From Streptomyces diastaticus subsp. diastaticus (GTDB lineage Bacteria; Actinomycetota; Actinomycetes; Streptomycetales; Streptomycetaceae), in the NCBI RefSeq assembly GCF_011170125.1, contig NZ_BLLN01000003.1, positions 2,056,501 to 2,120,500 of the forward strand: 64,000 nt of DNA, read 5' to 3'. The notes beneath the pieces are model-generated. The model saw only the letters and a program-made list of their open reading frames with translations. It was not told the origin of the DNA and did not search any database. Shown here in pieces: positions 57,243-64,000 of the stretch; within the stretch, counting starts at the first letter, position 1, and each line of letters starts with the position of its first letter. Position numbers and translations under genes: made by a program.

Positions 57243-58145
57243 ATGACCTCCCCGACGATCTCTCGACTCGCGGGCGGCGTCTTCAGCCAGCTCGACGCGG
57301 ACTGGGCCCGGCTGTGTGCCGACCCCGATGTCCAGGCCGCCGTGGCCGACTGGCTGATGGCCGACCAGCTGGCCGACTCGGTCGCCACCGTGGCCGACGC
57401 AGGCGTGGCCGATGCGTGGGCACGGCGCCTGGGCCCCGCCCAGCTGCTGGCCGCGCTGCGGCCGGGCGCCGGCCGGCTCGGCGACGACCTGGCCGACGCG
57501 GTGCTGCGCGCGCTGCTGCGGCGTGCCGCCGGACGTGACCGGTCGGCCACCCTCGCCGCCCGCATCGTGGTGCAGGCGATGATCCCGGCCGCCGTCCGGA
57601 TGGCGCGCGGACAGGTCCGGCCGTTCGGTGGCCGGTCGTTCGAGGACGTCGGCCACATGACGGTCGCCGCGCTGTGGTCGGTCGCCCGCTCCGGCACCAT
57701 CCACCCTCGCCCCGGACGGCCCGCCGCCAACCTCGCTCTGGACACTCTGCGTCACCTCTGCGCGGAGCTGAGCGCCGACCGTGAACTCCTCGGTGATGAC
57801 CTGGCGGCCGCCGAGATGCTGCCGGCTCCCGGCCCGGGCCTGCTCGCGGCGGCCGAGGCGGCCGAGGTCCGCGCGCTCGCCGCGGCCGCCGACCTCGACG
57901 CCCCGGACCACGATGCCGTCGCCGTGAGCGAGGCTCGGCTGGACCTGCTGGCTCTCCTGCTCGACGCCATGGACAGCGGCGCCCTCACGGCCGCCGACGC
58001 CCAGGCCATCGCCTGGCACTACACCGGCACCCCGGTCCCCGACGCCGAGGCCGGGGTCCGCGCCGGTGTGAGCGCGGGGGCCTGGCAGCGCCGCCGCTCC
58101 CGGGCCGTGGGCCGCCTGAGGGCCTCGCTGCGGACCGCCGCCTGA
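57243..58145 (+). CDS. Sigma-like HTH regulator, conjugation cluster B
   Basis: 300 residues from ATG 57243 (after GAAGGAG). RIVVQAMIPAAVRMARGQVR and FEDVGHMTVAALWSVARSGT match the cluster A protein at 12569, as does the C-terminal VRAGVSAGAWQRRRSRAVGR DNA-binding end. SEARLDLLALLLDAMDSGAL is a helical link between them. As first gene after the iteron-rich gap it is the likely regulator of the cluster. Confidence 0.65.
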   Translation: MTSPTISRLAGGVFSQLDADWARLCADPDVQAAVADWLMADQLADSVATVADAGVADAWARRLGPAQLLAALRPGAGRLGDDLADAVLRALLRRAAGRDRSATLAARIVVQAMIPAAVRMARGQVRPFGGRSFEDVGHMTVAALWSVARSGTIHPRPGRPAANLALDTLRHLCAELSADRELLGDDLAAAEMLPAPGPGLLAAAEAAEVRALAAAADLDAPDHDAVAVSEARLDLLALLLDAMDSGALTAADAQAIAWHYTGTPVPDAEAGVRAGVSAGAWQRRRSRAVGRLRASLRTAA

Positions 58146-58165
58146 TCCCCTGAAAGGAGATTGGT

Positions 58166-58414
58166 ATGGCCGCCGCCCCTGAGCCCGACGAGGCCCACGC
58201 CACCCACTTCCACCGCATATTGATCGGCCTCGGCGCCGAGCTCGTGCTGTCCCCTCTGGACCGTGACACGCACACGCGGATCCGCGAGGTCCTCGACAGC
58301 GCCGGCCTTCAGCGCGCCCTCGCTGCGCTCGTCGCTCTCGAAGCCCGCACCGAGTCCGAGCAGAAGGCCAGGATCGCCAAGCTCGTCGGCCACACCCTGC
58401 GAGGCGAGCGATGA
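58166..58414 (+). CDS. Small conserved protein, cluster B
   Basis: 82 residues, helical (FHRILIGLGAELVLSPLDRD, LAALVALEARTESEQKARIA). Same place as the 74-residue protein at 13493, with weak similarity. SD AAAGGAG upstream; overlaps the next gene by 4 bp. Confidence 0.55.
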   Translation: MAAAPEPDEAHATHFHRILIGLGAELVLSPLDRDTHTRIREVLDSAGLQRALAALVALEARTESEQKARIAKLVGHTLRGER

Positions 58415-59484
58415 AGATCCTCAGCAAGCAGCCCACCCCCGAGCCCGCCCCCGAGGCCGGGAACGAACCGACGACCGATGCGCGGGACGACGCCCACGAG
58501 CTGGGCGGCTGGAGCACCGGCGCGCAGGCCAACACGACCACGCTCGTCCGCTGGGTCGCCTGGGCGGCGATCTGTGGCAGCATCCTGCTCTCCCTCGGCA
58601 CCTTCCTCACCCGCCCCACCGACACACCGAGCACCGACCATCAGCCCCCGCCCGGCACCGGCGCCCAGGGCGCGGCGGGCTTCGCGACCCTCTACGCCTC
58701 CGAGTACCTCCTCGCCGGGAAGGGCGACGAGGGCCGGCTGGCCGCCTACTACCCCGGCGCCGCCACCCTGCGGCTCGAGGGCTCGCGCGGCCGCCTCACA
58801 CCCAGTCAGCTCACGGTGACCCGGCTGCGCCAGACCGGCCCCGGCATTTGGTCGGTCACCGTCGCCGCCCGCCTCCAGCCACCTTCCCCGCCCGTCGAGA
58901 ACGACGACGTGAAGGGCAAGGACAGCGACTCCCCGGGCCCCGACACCGGCGCCGACGCCGGGCCGCCGCAGGGGGAGAGCGTGCGCTACTTCCAGGTGCC
59001 CGTCGCTTCCGCGCCCCGGGCGGACGGCTCCACCGGCTACGTAGCGATGTCCCTTCCCGCCGAAGTCGCCGGCCCCGGCACGGTCGACAGTCCCCACACC
59101 GTCTACGGAACTCCCCAGCCCCCGCACGACCGCGACCCCCGGGTGAAGACGATCCGCTCCTTCCTCGCCGCGTACCTGGCCGGCGACGGGGACCTCGACC
59201 GCTACCTCGCCCCCCGGACCCGCCTCACGCGCATCGCCCCGGCCCCCTATACCGCCGTCGACCTCACCAGCCTCGCCGCCGACGGCCCCGCCGATGCGAC
59301 AGGTGTCCCGCCGGACGGAACCGTCCAGCGGCTGCTGGTCAGCGTCCGCGCCCGGGCCGCCGACGGCACCACGCTGCCCCTCACCTACGCCCTGACCCTC
59401 AAGACCCGCGCGGGCCGCTGGGAGATCGCCTCCCTCGACGGCGCCCCCGAGGCCCGCCCCGCCCCCGCACCGTCGTCCCCCTGA
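58411..59484 (+). CDS. TcpC/VirB8-like conjugation protein, cluster B
   Basis: 357 residues: a short charged N-terminus, one membrane helix (WVAWAAICGSILLSLGTFL) and a two-lobed outside region, with GFATLYASEYLLAGKGDEG plus WSVTVAARLQPP in lobe one and IRSFLAAYLAGDGDLDRYLA plus ALTLKTRAGRWEIASL in lobe two. It matches the cluster A protein at 13714 in domain order and many motifs. In conjugation this family is the VirB8-like scaffold. No lesion is seen. Confidence 0.72.
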   Translation: MKILSKQPTPEPAPEAGNEPTTDARDDAHELGGWSTGAQANTTTLVRWVAWAAICGSILLSLGTFLTRPTDTPSTDHQPPPGTGAQGAAGFATLYASEYLLAGKGDEGRLAAYYPGAATLRLEGSRGRLTPSQLTVTRLRQTGPGIWSVTVAARLQPPSPPVENDDVKGKDSDSPGPDTGADAGPPQGESVRYFQVPVASAPRADGSTGYVAMSLPAEVAGPGTVDSPHTVYGTPQPPHDRDPRVKTIRSFLAAYLAGDGDLDRYLAPRTRLTRIAPAPYTAVDLTSLAADGPADATGVPPDGTVQRLLVSVRARAADGTTLPLTYALTLKTRAGRWEIASLDGAPEARPAPAPSSP

Positions 59485-59501
59485 CCGAAGAGGAACCCCC
59501 T

Positions 59502-59780
59502 ATGGACTCCGTGAACCTGTCCGCCGGCTGGATCGAGTCGCTCAACCTGATGGGCACCGACGTCAAGACGCTTCTGCTCGTGGTGGGTGTCCCCGTGCTC
59601 GGCCTCGTCTTCATCATCTGGGCCGGGTGGAGGTCCAAGGCCCCCGGCCCCACGATCCTCGCGGCGATCCTCGCCACCGTTGTCGTCGGGCTGGCCCTGG
59701 ACATGGAGGGCAACGCCGGGAAGATCGGCGAGGACATCAACAACTACGAGGGCGGCTCCACCGTCATCGGCGACCAATGA
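59502..59780 (+). CDS. Small membrane protein, TcpD position, cluster B
   Basis: 92 residues with two membrane segments (TLLLVVGVPVLGLVFIIWAG and TILAAILATVVVGLALDM). The order matches the protein at 14744. ATG 59502 follows GAGGAA. Its function is inferred from the neighbourhood. Confidence 0.62.
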   Translation: MDSVNLSAGWIESLNLMGTDVKTLLLVVGVPVLGLVFIIWAGWRSKAPGPTILAAILATVVVGLALDMEGNAGKIGEDINNYEGGSTVIGDQ

Positions 59781-60328
59781 GCAGCGAGCCCGAGCACGAG
59801 GTCGACGAGGACTTCGTCGGCCGCTCCTACACGCGGGGCATGCGCGCCCCGACCGTGCACGGCTCCGTGCCCGGCGGGCCCGGCCGCCCACCCCTGCGTA
59901 TCCCGGGCGGTCCCTACTCCACCACCCAGCTCCTCACCCTGGGCATCCTCCTGGCCGCCCTCATCGCCACCCGGGACACCTGGGGCGGGCACGGCCTCGT
60001 CGACGCTCTCGTCGTCCTGGGTGTGCCCTTCGGCGCCGCCCTGGCGCTGCGCCACGTCCACATCGACGGCCGCAACCCGCTGTCGGCGCTGTTCAGCATC
60101 GCTCTGCTCCTGACCGGCCCCGCCCACGGCCGGCTTCACGACAAGGCCTGGCGCCCGCCCCGCCCACGCCGACTGCGGGCCCGCACCCAGCTCGCCCCGG
60201 CCCCCGGCACACCACCAAGCCCTTCCATACCCCGAACGCCCCTCCCCGCCCCTATTCCAGCAGCCTCCCAGCCCGTCGCCTCCGGGGTGCAGGCGCTGCT
60301 GGCCCGACGCTCTCTGGAGAAGCCGTGA
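59777..60328 (+). CDS. TcpE-like membrane protein, cluster B
   Basis: 183 residues: RSYTRGMRAPTVHGSVPGG, a first segment (LLTLGILLAALIATRDTW), a second (ALVVLGVPFGAALALRHVHI), then a Pro-rich tail. Same plan as 15022-15546. It overlaps both neighbours by 4 bp. Confidence 0.67.
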   Translation: MSSEPEHEVDEDFVGRSYTRGMRAPTVHGSVPGGPGRPPLRIPGGPYSTTQLLTLGILLAALIATRDTWGGHGLVDALVVLGVPFGAALALRHVHIDGRNPLSALFSIALLLTGPAHGRLHDKAWRPPRPRRLRARTQLAPAPGTPPSPSIPRTPLPAPIPAASQPVASGVQALLARRSLEKP

Positions 60329-62847
60329 GCCTGCCCGTCCGCTACATCAGCGGTCACCTCCTGTGGACCACTCATGGCACCACCTGGGCCATCTGGCGTG
60401 TCGACGCGGGCAACTTCTCCTACGCCCCCGCCGCCGCCCGCAAGCGCCGCCTGCGCGCCCTGGCCGGCCTCTTCCGGGCCCTGCGCGGCGAGCCGATGCT
60501 GCTCAGCCTCTGCCCCCAGGTCGACCCGACGACCGTGGTCCGCGCGATGGTCGCCGACGTCGACCTGGACCGCAGCCCCCGCTATGAGGCCCTCGGCCAC
60601 GCCGTCCTCGACGAGCTCGACGACATGGAGCTGAACGGCCGCACCGACTGGCTCGCCCTGCCTCTGCCGCCGCTGTCCCGGGCGGACCAGATCCGCAGCA
60701 CACTGTCCGCCGCCTCGGCCGGCCTCTCCCAGACCCTCGGCCTGGTCCCCGCGCCGATCCCCACCGGCGAAGTCGTCCAGCGCCGCGAGCAGGCCGACGC
60801 CCTGCACGCCTCCTGGCCCACCGGCATCTCCATGCGGCCCGCGACCGAGGCCGAAATCCTGTGGGTCTACGGCCACTCCGCGCGCAGGGGCCTCGAGGAG
60901 CCGTTCCTGCCCACCGACGAGCAGCAGGTCCGCACCCTCGGCCGCACCGCCGCCGCCCACGGCGACCTCCTCCTGGCCGAAGGCGGCATCCACGACAGCC
61001 GGGCCCGGGCCGCCGACCCCACACGCCGCCGCTACCTCCAGGTCAGCAGCGAATGGGGCGACTCCTACCAGGCCCTGCTCGCCCTGTCCGAGATGCCCGC
61101 CCGCTTCGCCCTGCCCGGCGCCGCCTACCTCCAGCAGCTCGACGACCTCGCCTACCCCGTCGACTGGTCCGCCCGCCTCAAGATCGTCCCCGGTCACCTC
61201 GCCAGCGGGAAGATCCGCCGCCGCGCAAGGCGCCTGCGCGCCCAGGCCGACGAGGAGACCACCGACCCCACCAGCCCGGTGGCCACCTCCGGCGACCACG
61301 AGGACGACGTCGTCGACTACGCCTCGAGCCTCGCCCAGAACGCCCAGGAAGTCGCCATCCAGGCCATGGTCACCCTCGCCGTCTGGGGAGACACCCCCGA
61401 GGAAGCACAGGGCCGCGCCAAGCAGCTCGCCTCCGACTTCGGCGCCACCGACTACACCTTCGCCCGCCCAATGGGCGCCCAGCGGGAGCTGTGGGAAGCG
61501 ATGCTCCCCGGCTACCGCACCCCCCGTGCCGCCATCGGATACGTCCAGCACCTCCTGGCCCGCGACTTCGCCCTCGCCATGCCCTGGTGCGGCAGCCAGC
61601 TCGGCGACGACCGCGGCGCCTTCTTCGGCCTCCAGCTCGCCTCCGGCGGCGCCCGCCCCGTCCTCCTCGACGCCGACCGCGGCCCCCGCGAGAACGCCTC
61701 CGGCTCCATGGCGTTCATCGGCGAGCTCGGCGCCGGCAAGTCCGTCGGCCTCAAGACGGCCGTCTACAACGTCCTCGCCCGCGGCCGCTCCCGCAGCAAC
61801 CCGCGCTCCCGCGGCCGCGCCGTCATCGTCGACCGCACCAAGGACGAGGAATGGGTGCGCTTCACCGAAGCCTGCCCCGGCAGCACCCAGGTCCTGCGCA
61901 TCGACCAGACCGCAGCCATCAGCCTCGACCCTTTGCGCCTCTACGGCGGGGACGGCGCCAAGAAGGCCGCCCGCTACACCGAGTCCTTCCTCACCCTGCT
62001 ACTCGGCGTACGGCCCATGGACCTCGAGGGCGTCGCGCTCTCCGAGGCCGTCGCCGCCGTCCTGGCCCAGCCGAACCCCTCGATGAGCCGCCTCACCGAT
62101 GAACTCGCCCGCCGAGGCGCCACCGACACCGCCTCCCACACCCTCGCCCGCAAGCTCAAGGCCGTCGCGGGCAAGGACCTGGCCGCCGCCGTCTTCGACG
62201 ACACCCTCCCCGTCGCCGACACCCACGGAGCGGACGCCGTCATCTTCTGCGTCGCCAGCCTCGCCCTGCCCAAGAAGTCCGAACTCGCCTCCGAGCACCG
62301 CATCGAGCGCCTGGAGTTCGAGAAGGTCTTCGGCCGCGCCCTGATGTACCTGATCGCCGCCGTCGCCCGCGAGACGACCATGGCCAGCAAGGACGAGTTC
62401 GCCGTCGCGGTCTGGGACGAGGCGTGGTGGCTGACCTCCTCCGAGGAGGGCACCGAGCTGCTCCTGGAACTGCTGCGCGACGGGCGTAAGCACCGCGCCG
62501 CCGCCTACGTCGGCAGCCACGACGCGGACGACATCGGCCCGTCCGACGCCGAAAAGGGTCACATCATCCGCGGACTCATCCCGCACCGCCTGGTCTTCCG
62601 GCAGACCACCCGCTCGCTCGCCGCCCGCAGCCTGGCCTTCCTCGGCGCCGACGACACCGACCCCGACCTCCTGGACCTCGTCAGCAGCCTCTCCCCGATC
62701 GACCTCCCCGAAGAGGAGCGGCGTGCCCGCGCCGGCGAGGCCCTCTACCGGGACCTGTCCGGCCGCATCGGGCTGATGCGCGTGGTCATCCCGCACGACC
62801 CGACGGTGATGGACGTCATCCACACCACCCCCTCGGACACGGCATGA
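60325..62847 (+). CDS. VirB4-like conjugation ATPase, cluster B
   Basis: 840 residues, intact. An N-terminal VirB4 domain (WAIWRVDAGNFSYAPAAARK) is followed by the motor domain with Walker A FIGELGAGKSVGLKTA and Walker B AVAVWDEAWWLTSSEEG. SRGRAVIVDRTKDEEWVRFT and GRALMYLIAAVARETTMA are further shared blocks. It powers assembly and substrate transfer in type IV systems. It is a direct paralogue of the broken gene at 15548, and comparison with it shows each lesion of that copy. Confidence 0.85.
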   Translation: MSLPVRYISGHLLWTTHGTTWAIWRVDAGNFSYAPAAARKRRLRALAGLFRALRGEPMLLSLCPQVDPTTVVRAMVADVDLDRSPRYEALGHAVLDELDDMELNGRTDWLALPLPPLSRADQIRSTLSAASAGLSQTLGLVPAPIPTGEVVQRREQADALHASWPTGISMRPATEAEILWVYGHSARRGLEEPFLPTDEQQVRTLGRTAAAHGDLLLAEGGIHDSRARAADPTRRRYLQVSSEWGDSYQALLALSEMPARFALPGAAYLQQLDDLAYPVDWSARLKIVPGHLASGKIRRRARRLRAQADEETTDPTSPVATSGDHEDDVVDYASSLAQNAQEVAIQAMVTLAVWGDTPEEAQGRAKQLASDFGATDYTFARPMGAQRELWEAMLPGYRTPRAAIGYVQHLLARDFALAMPWCGSQLGDDRGAFFGLQLASGGARPVLLDADRGPRENASGSMAFIGELGAGKSVGLKTAVYNVLARGRSRSNPRSRGRAVIVDRTKDEEWVRFTEACPGSTQVLRIDQTAAISLDPLRLYGGDGAKKAARYTESFLTLLLGVRPMDLEGVALSEAVAAVLAQPNPSMSRLTDELARRGATDTASHTLARKLKAVAGKDLAAAVFDDTLPVADTHGADAVIFCVASLALPKKSELASEHRIERLEFEKVFGRALMYLIAAVARETTMASKDEFAVAVWDEAWWLTSSEEGTELLLELLRDGRKHRAAAYVGSHDADDIGPSDAEKGHIIRGLIPHRLVFRQTTRSLAARSLAFLGADDTDPDLLDLVSSLSPIDLPEEERRARAGEALYRDLSGRIGLMRVVIPHDPTVMDVIHTTPSDTA

Positions 62848-64000
62848 CCCGTGCCTCCTACCGGCTCCTGGGGTGGACCCGGCTGCGCGCAGCCCTGCTG
62901 ACCGCCGTCCTGGCCGCCACCCTCATCACCCTGTTCACGTCGCTGCCCGCGCACGCTGATCCGCCCTCGCCCAGCCCCACCCCGACCGCGCCGGCCCCCG
63001 CCACGCCCTCGACGCCCACCGAGGAGGAGCTGGCGGAGATTCAGGAGATCCTCGACGCGCAGGCGGAGACCCGCTCCAAGGCCGAGCAGCAGGCGGCTAT
63101 GGAGGCCGAGGCCGAGAAGCTCCGCAAGGCCTTGCCCGACGAGGGCGGCGTCCTGGGCGTCTTCAACGTCACCGACGTGAACAACCTGCCGATCAGCGTC
63201 TACCGCGTGAAGGGCGACACCGGCGGGTTCACCCGCTGGGACCTCGGCCTGCTCAATCTGGGCACAGAGTTCCTCTTCACCGTCACCAAGTGGGTGATCG
63301 CGTTCAGTTGCTGGCTCATCGGCTGGGCGCTCTCCTTCGGCCTCGCCAAGCTGCTGCTCGGCCCGGTCCTGGCCGTCGCGGAGTCCCTCCACGCCCGCGT
63401 CATCATGGAGATGGGCCTCCCAGCTCTCTTCCTCGCCGTGTGCGCGTTCGTGTGCGCGGCGCGGATCTTCTTCGGCAACCGGGCTCGCGGCATCGCCGAC
63501 GCCGTCGTCTCCCTGATCCTCGCCGCCCTCACCACCACGCTCCTCGCCTCACCGCCCCAGCTGCTGCTGGGGGAGGAGACCGGCGCCGTCGCGGCCGCCC
63601 GGGGCCTGTCCTTGGAGATCGCCGACGTCATCCTTGACTCCTCGCCCACCGCTCCCTGGGCCGACGGCAAGGACACCACCACCGAGGCGACCAGCTTCAC
63701 CGTCGCCCGCCCGCTGACCGACGCCCTCACCGACGCCTTCATCGTCAAGCCCGCGATGCTGCTGACGTACGGACGCGTCTTCGACGGCGAATGTGAACAG
63801 CTCTACGCCGACTACCGCCTGCGCCAGCTGGTCTTCGACCGTCAGCTCGCCGCCCAGACCGCGCGCATGAAGAAGACCACCCACCTCGCCGACTACGTCA
63901 CCCCCGACGACACGCTCTCCGCCGTCGGCGACTGGCACATCGACATGGCCATGAACGTGGTGAGCGGCCTCTTCGGCGACACGCCCATGGAGGACTTCGA
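62844..64000 (+). CDS. VirB6/TcpH-like membrane protein, cluster B (cut by window end)
   Basis: Open to the window edge, 385 residues seen. A signal peptide (AALLTAVLAATLITLFTSLP, then AHA) is followed by a coiled-coil region (TEEELAEIQEILDAQAETRS onward, about residues 55-95). Membrane segments follow (FTVTKWVIAFSCWLIGWALS, ALFLAVCAFVCAARIFFG, ADAVVSLILAALTTTLLA) and the conserved DAFIVKPAMLLTYGRVFDGE. The cluster A copy keeps the membrane part but lacks the coiled-coil stretch. ATG 62844 overlaps the virB4 stop. Confidence 0.75.
   Translation, partial: MTRASYRLLGWTRLRAALLTAVLAATLITLFTSLPAHADPPSPSPTPTAPAPATPSTPTEEELAEIQEILDAQAETRSKAEQQAAMEAEAEKLRKALPDEGGVLGVFNVTDVNNLPISVYRVKGDTGGFTRWDLGLLNLGTEFLFTVTKWVIAFSCWLIGWALSFGLAKLLLGPVLAVAESLHARVIMEMGLPALFLAVCAFVCAARIFFGNRARGIADAVVSLILAALTTTLLASPPQLLLGEETGAVAAARGLSLEIADVILDSSPTAPWADGKDTTTEATSFTVARPLTDALTDAFIVKPAMLLTYGRVFDGECEQLYADYRLRQLVFDRQLAAQTARMKKTTHLADYVTPDDTLSAVGDWHIDMAMNVVSGLFGDTPMEDF

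Overview
The window is high-GC DNA with GTG/ATG starts, GTGA/ATGA stop-start overlaps and purine-rich ribosome binding sites. Together with the protein families present, this points to Streptomyces or a close relative. It is an accessory region made of stacked mobile elements, a large CRISPR-Cas locus and two conjugation-type gene clusters. A linear plasmid or a chromosome arm would both fit; no telomere or partition gene is visible, so I cannot choose.

Layout: (1) 1-10.6 kb is a Tn7-like transposition cluster. It has two tniQ-like genes and an XRE regulator on the minus strand, then a third tniQ, tnsA, tnsB and tnsC on the plus strand. Several of these genes are broken. (2) 10.8-12.3 kb encodes a secreted protein and a lipoprotein. 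(3) 12.6-21.4 kb is a minimal Gram-positive type IV secretion (Tcp-like) cluster: regulator, small protein, TcpC-like, two small membrane proteins, VirB4-like ATPase, VirB6-like membrane protein and NlpC/P60 hydrolase. Its last three genes carry frameshifts, a nonsense codon, an apparent internal deletion and a lost Walker A lysine. (4) 21.4-22.9 kb has a TGTC-rich candidate transposon end and a TetR/DUF1772 pair. (5) 23.0-28.7 kb is a nest of elements: two abutting IS5-family remnants, then a Tn3-family transposase interrupted by an intact group II intron. (6) 28.8-30.6 kb encodes a methyltransferase and a tyrosine recombinase.

(7) 30.9-51.9 kb is a complete type I-E CRISPR-Cas locus. Arrays 1, 2 and 3 (16, 13 and 29 repeats) are read leftward. 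The operon cas3-cas8e-cas11-cas7-cas5-cas6e-cas1-cas2 is read rightward, followed by array 4 (30 repeats), also read rightward. All four arrays share leader sequence next to the first repeat. A VapBC-like pair, a decayed zeta-toxin-like gene and small genes lie between the arrays. The gap between cas3 and cas8e holds degenerate solitary repeats. The 21-nt sequence between two of them shares an 11-nt match with the region just upstream of cas8e. This is a candidate self-regulatory crRNA-like RNA and is the most interesting signal in the window.

(8) 52.2-56.8 kb is a replication/transfer block: iteron-like GGCAAGCC motifs, a small leader ORF coupled to a DNA-binding (possible Rep) protein, a DnaB-like helicase and a DUF2637 (SpdB-like) protein. 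(9) 56.8-64 kb starts with a repeat-rich gap carrying the same GGCAAGCC motif. It is followed by a second, apparently intact copy of the Tcp-like cluster, running off the window inside the VirB6-like gene.

Gene lesions cluster between about 2.8 and 29 kb, while the cas genes and the second conjugation cluster read cleanly. That pattern suggests real decay of older elements rather than general sequencing error.
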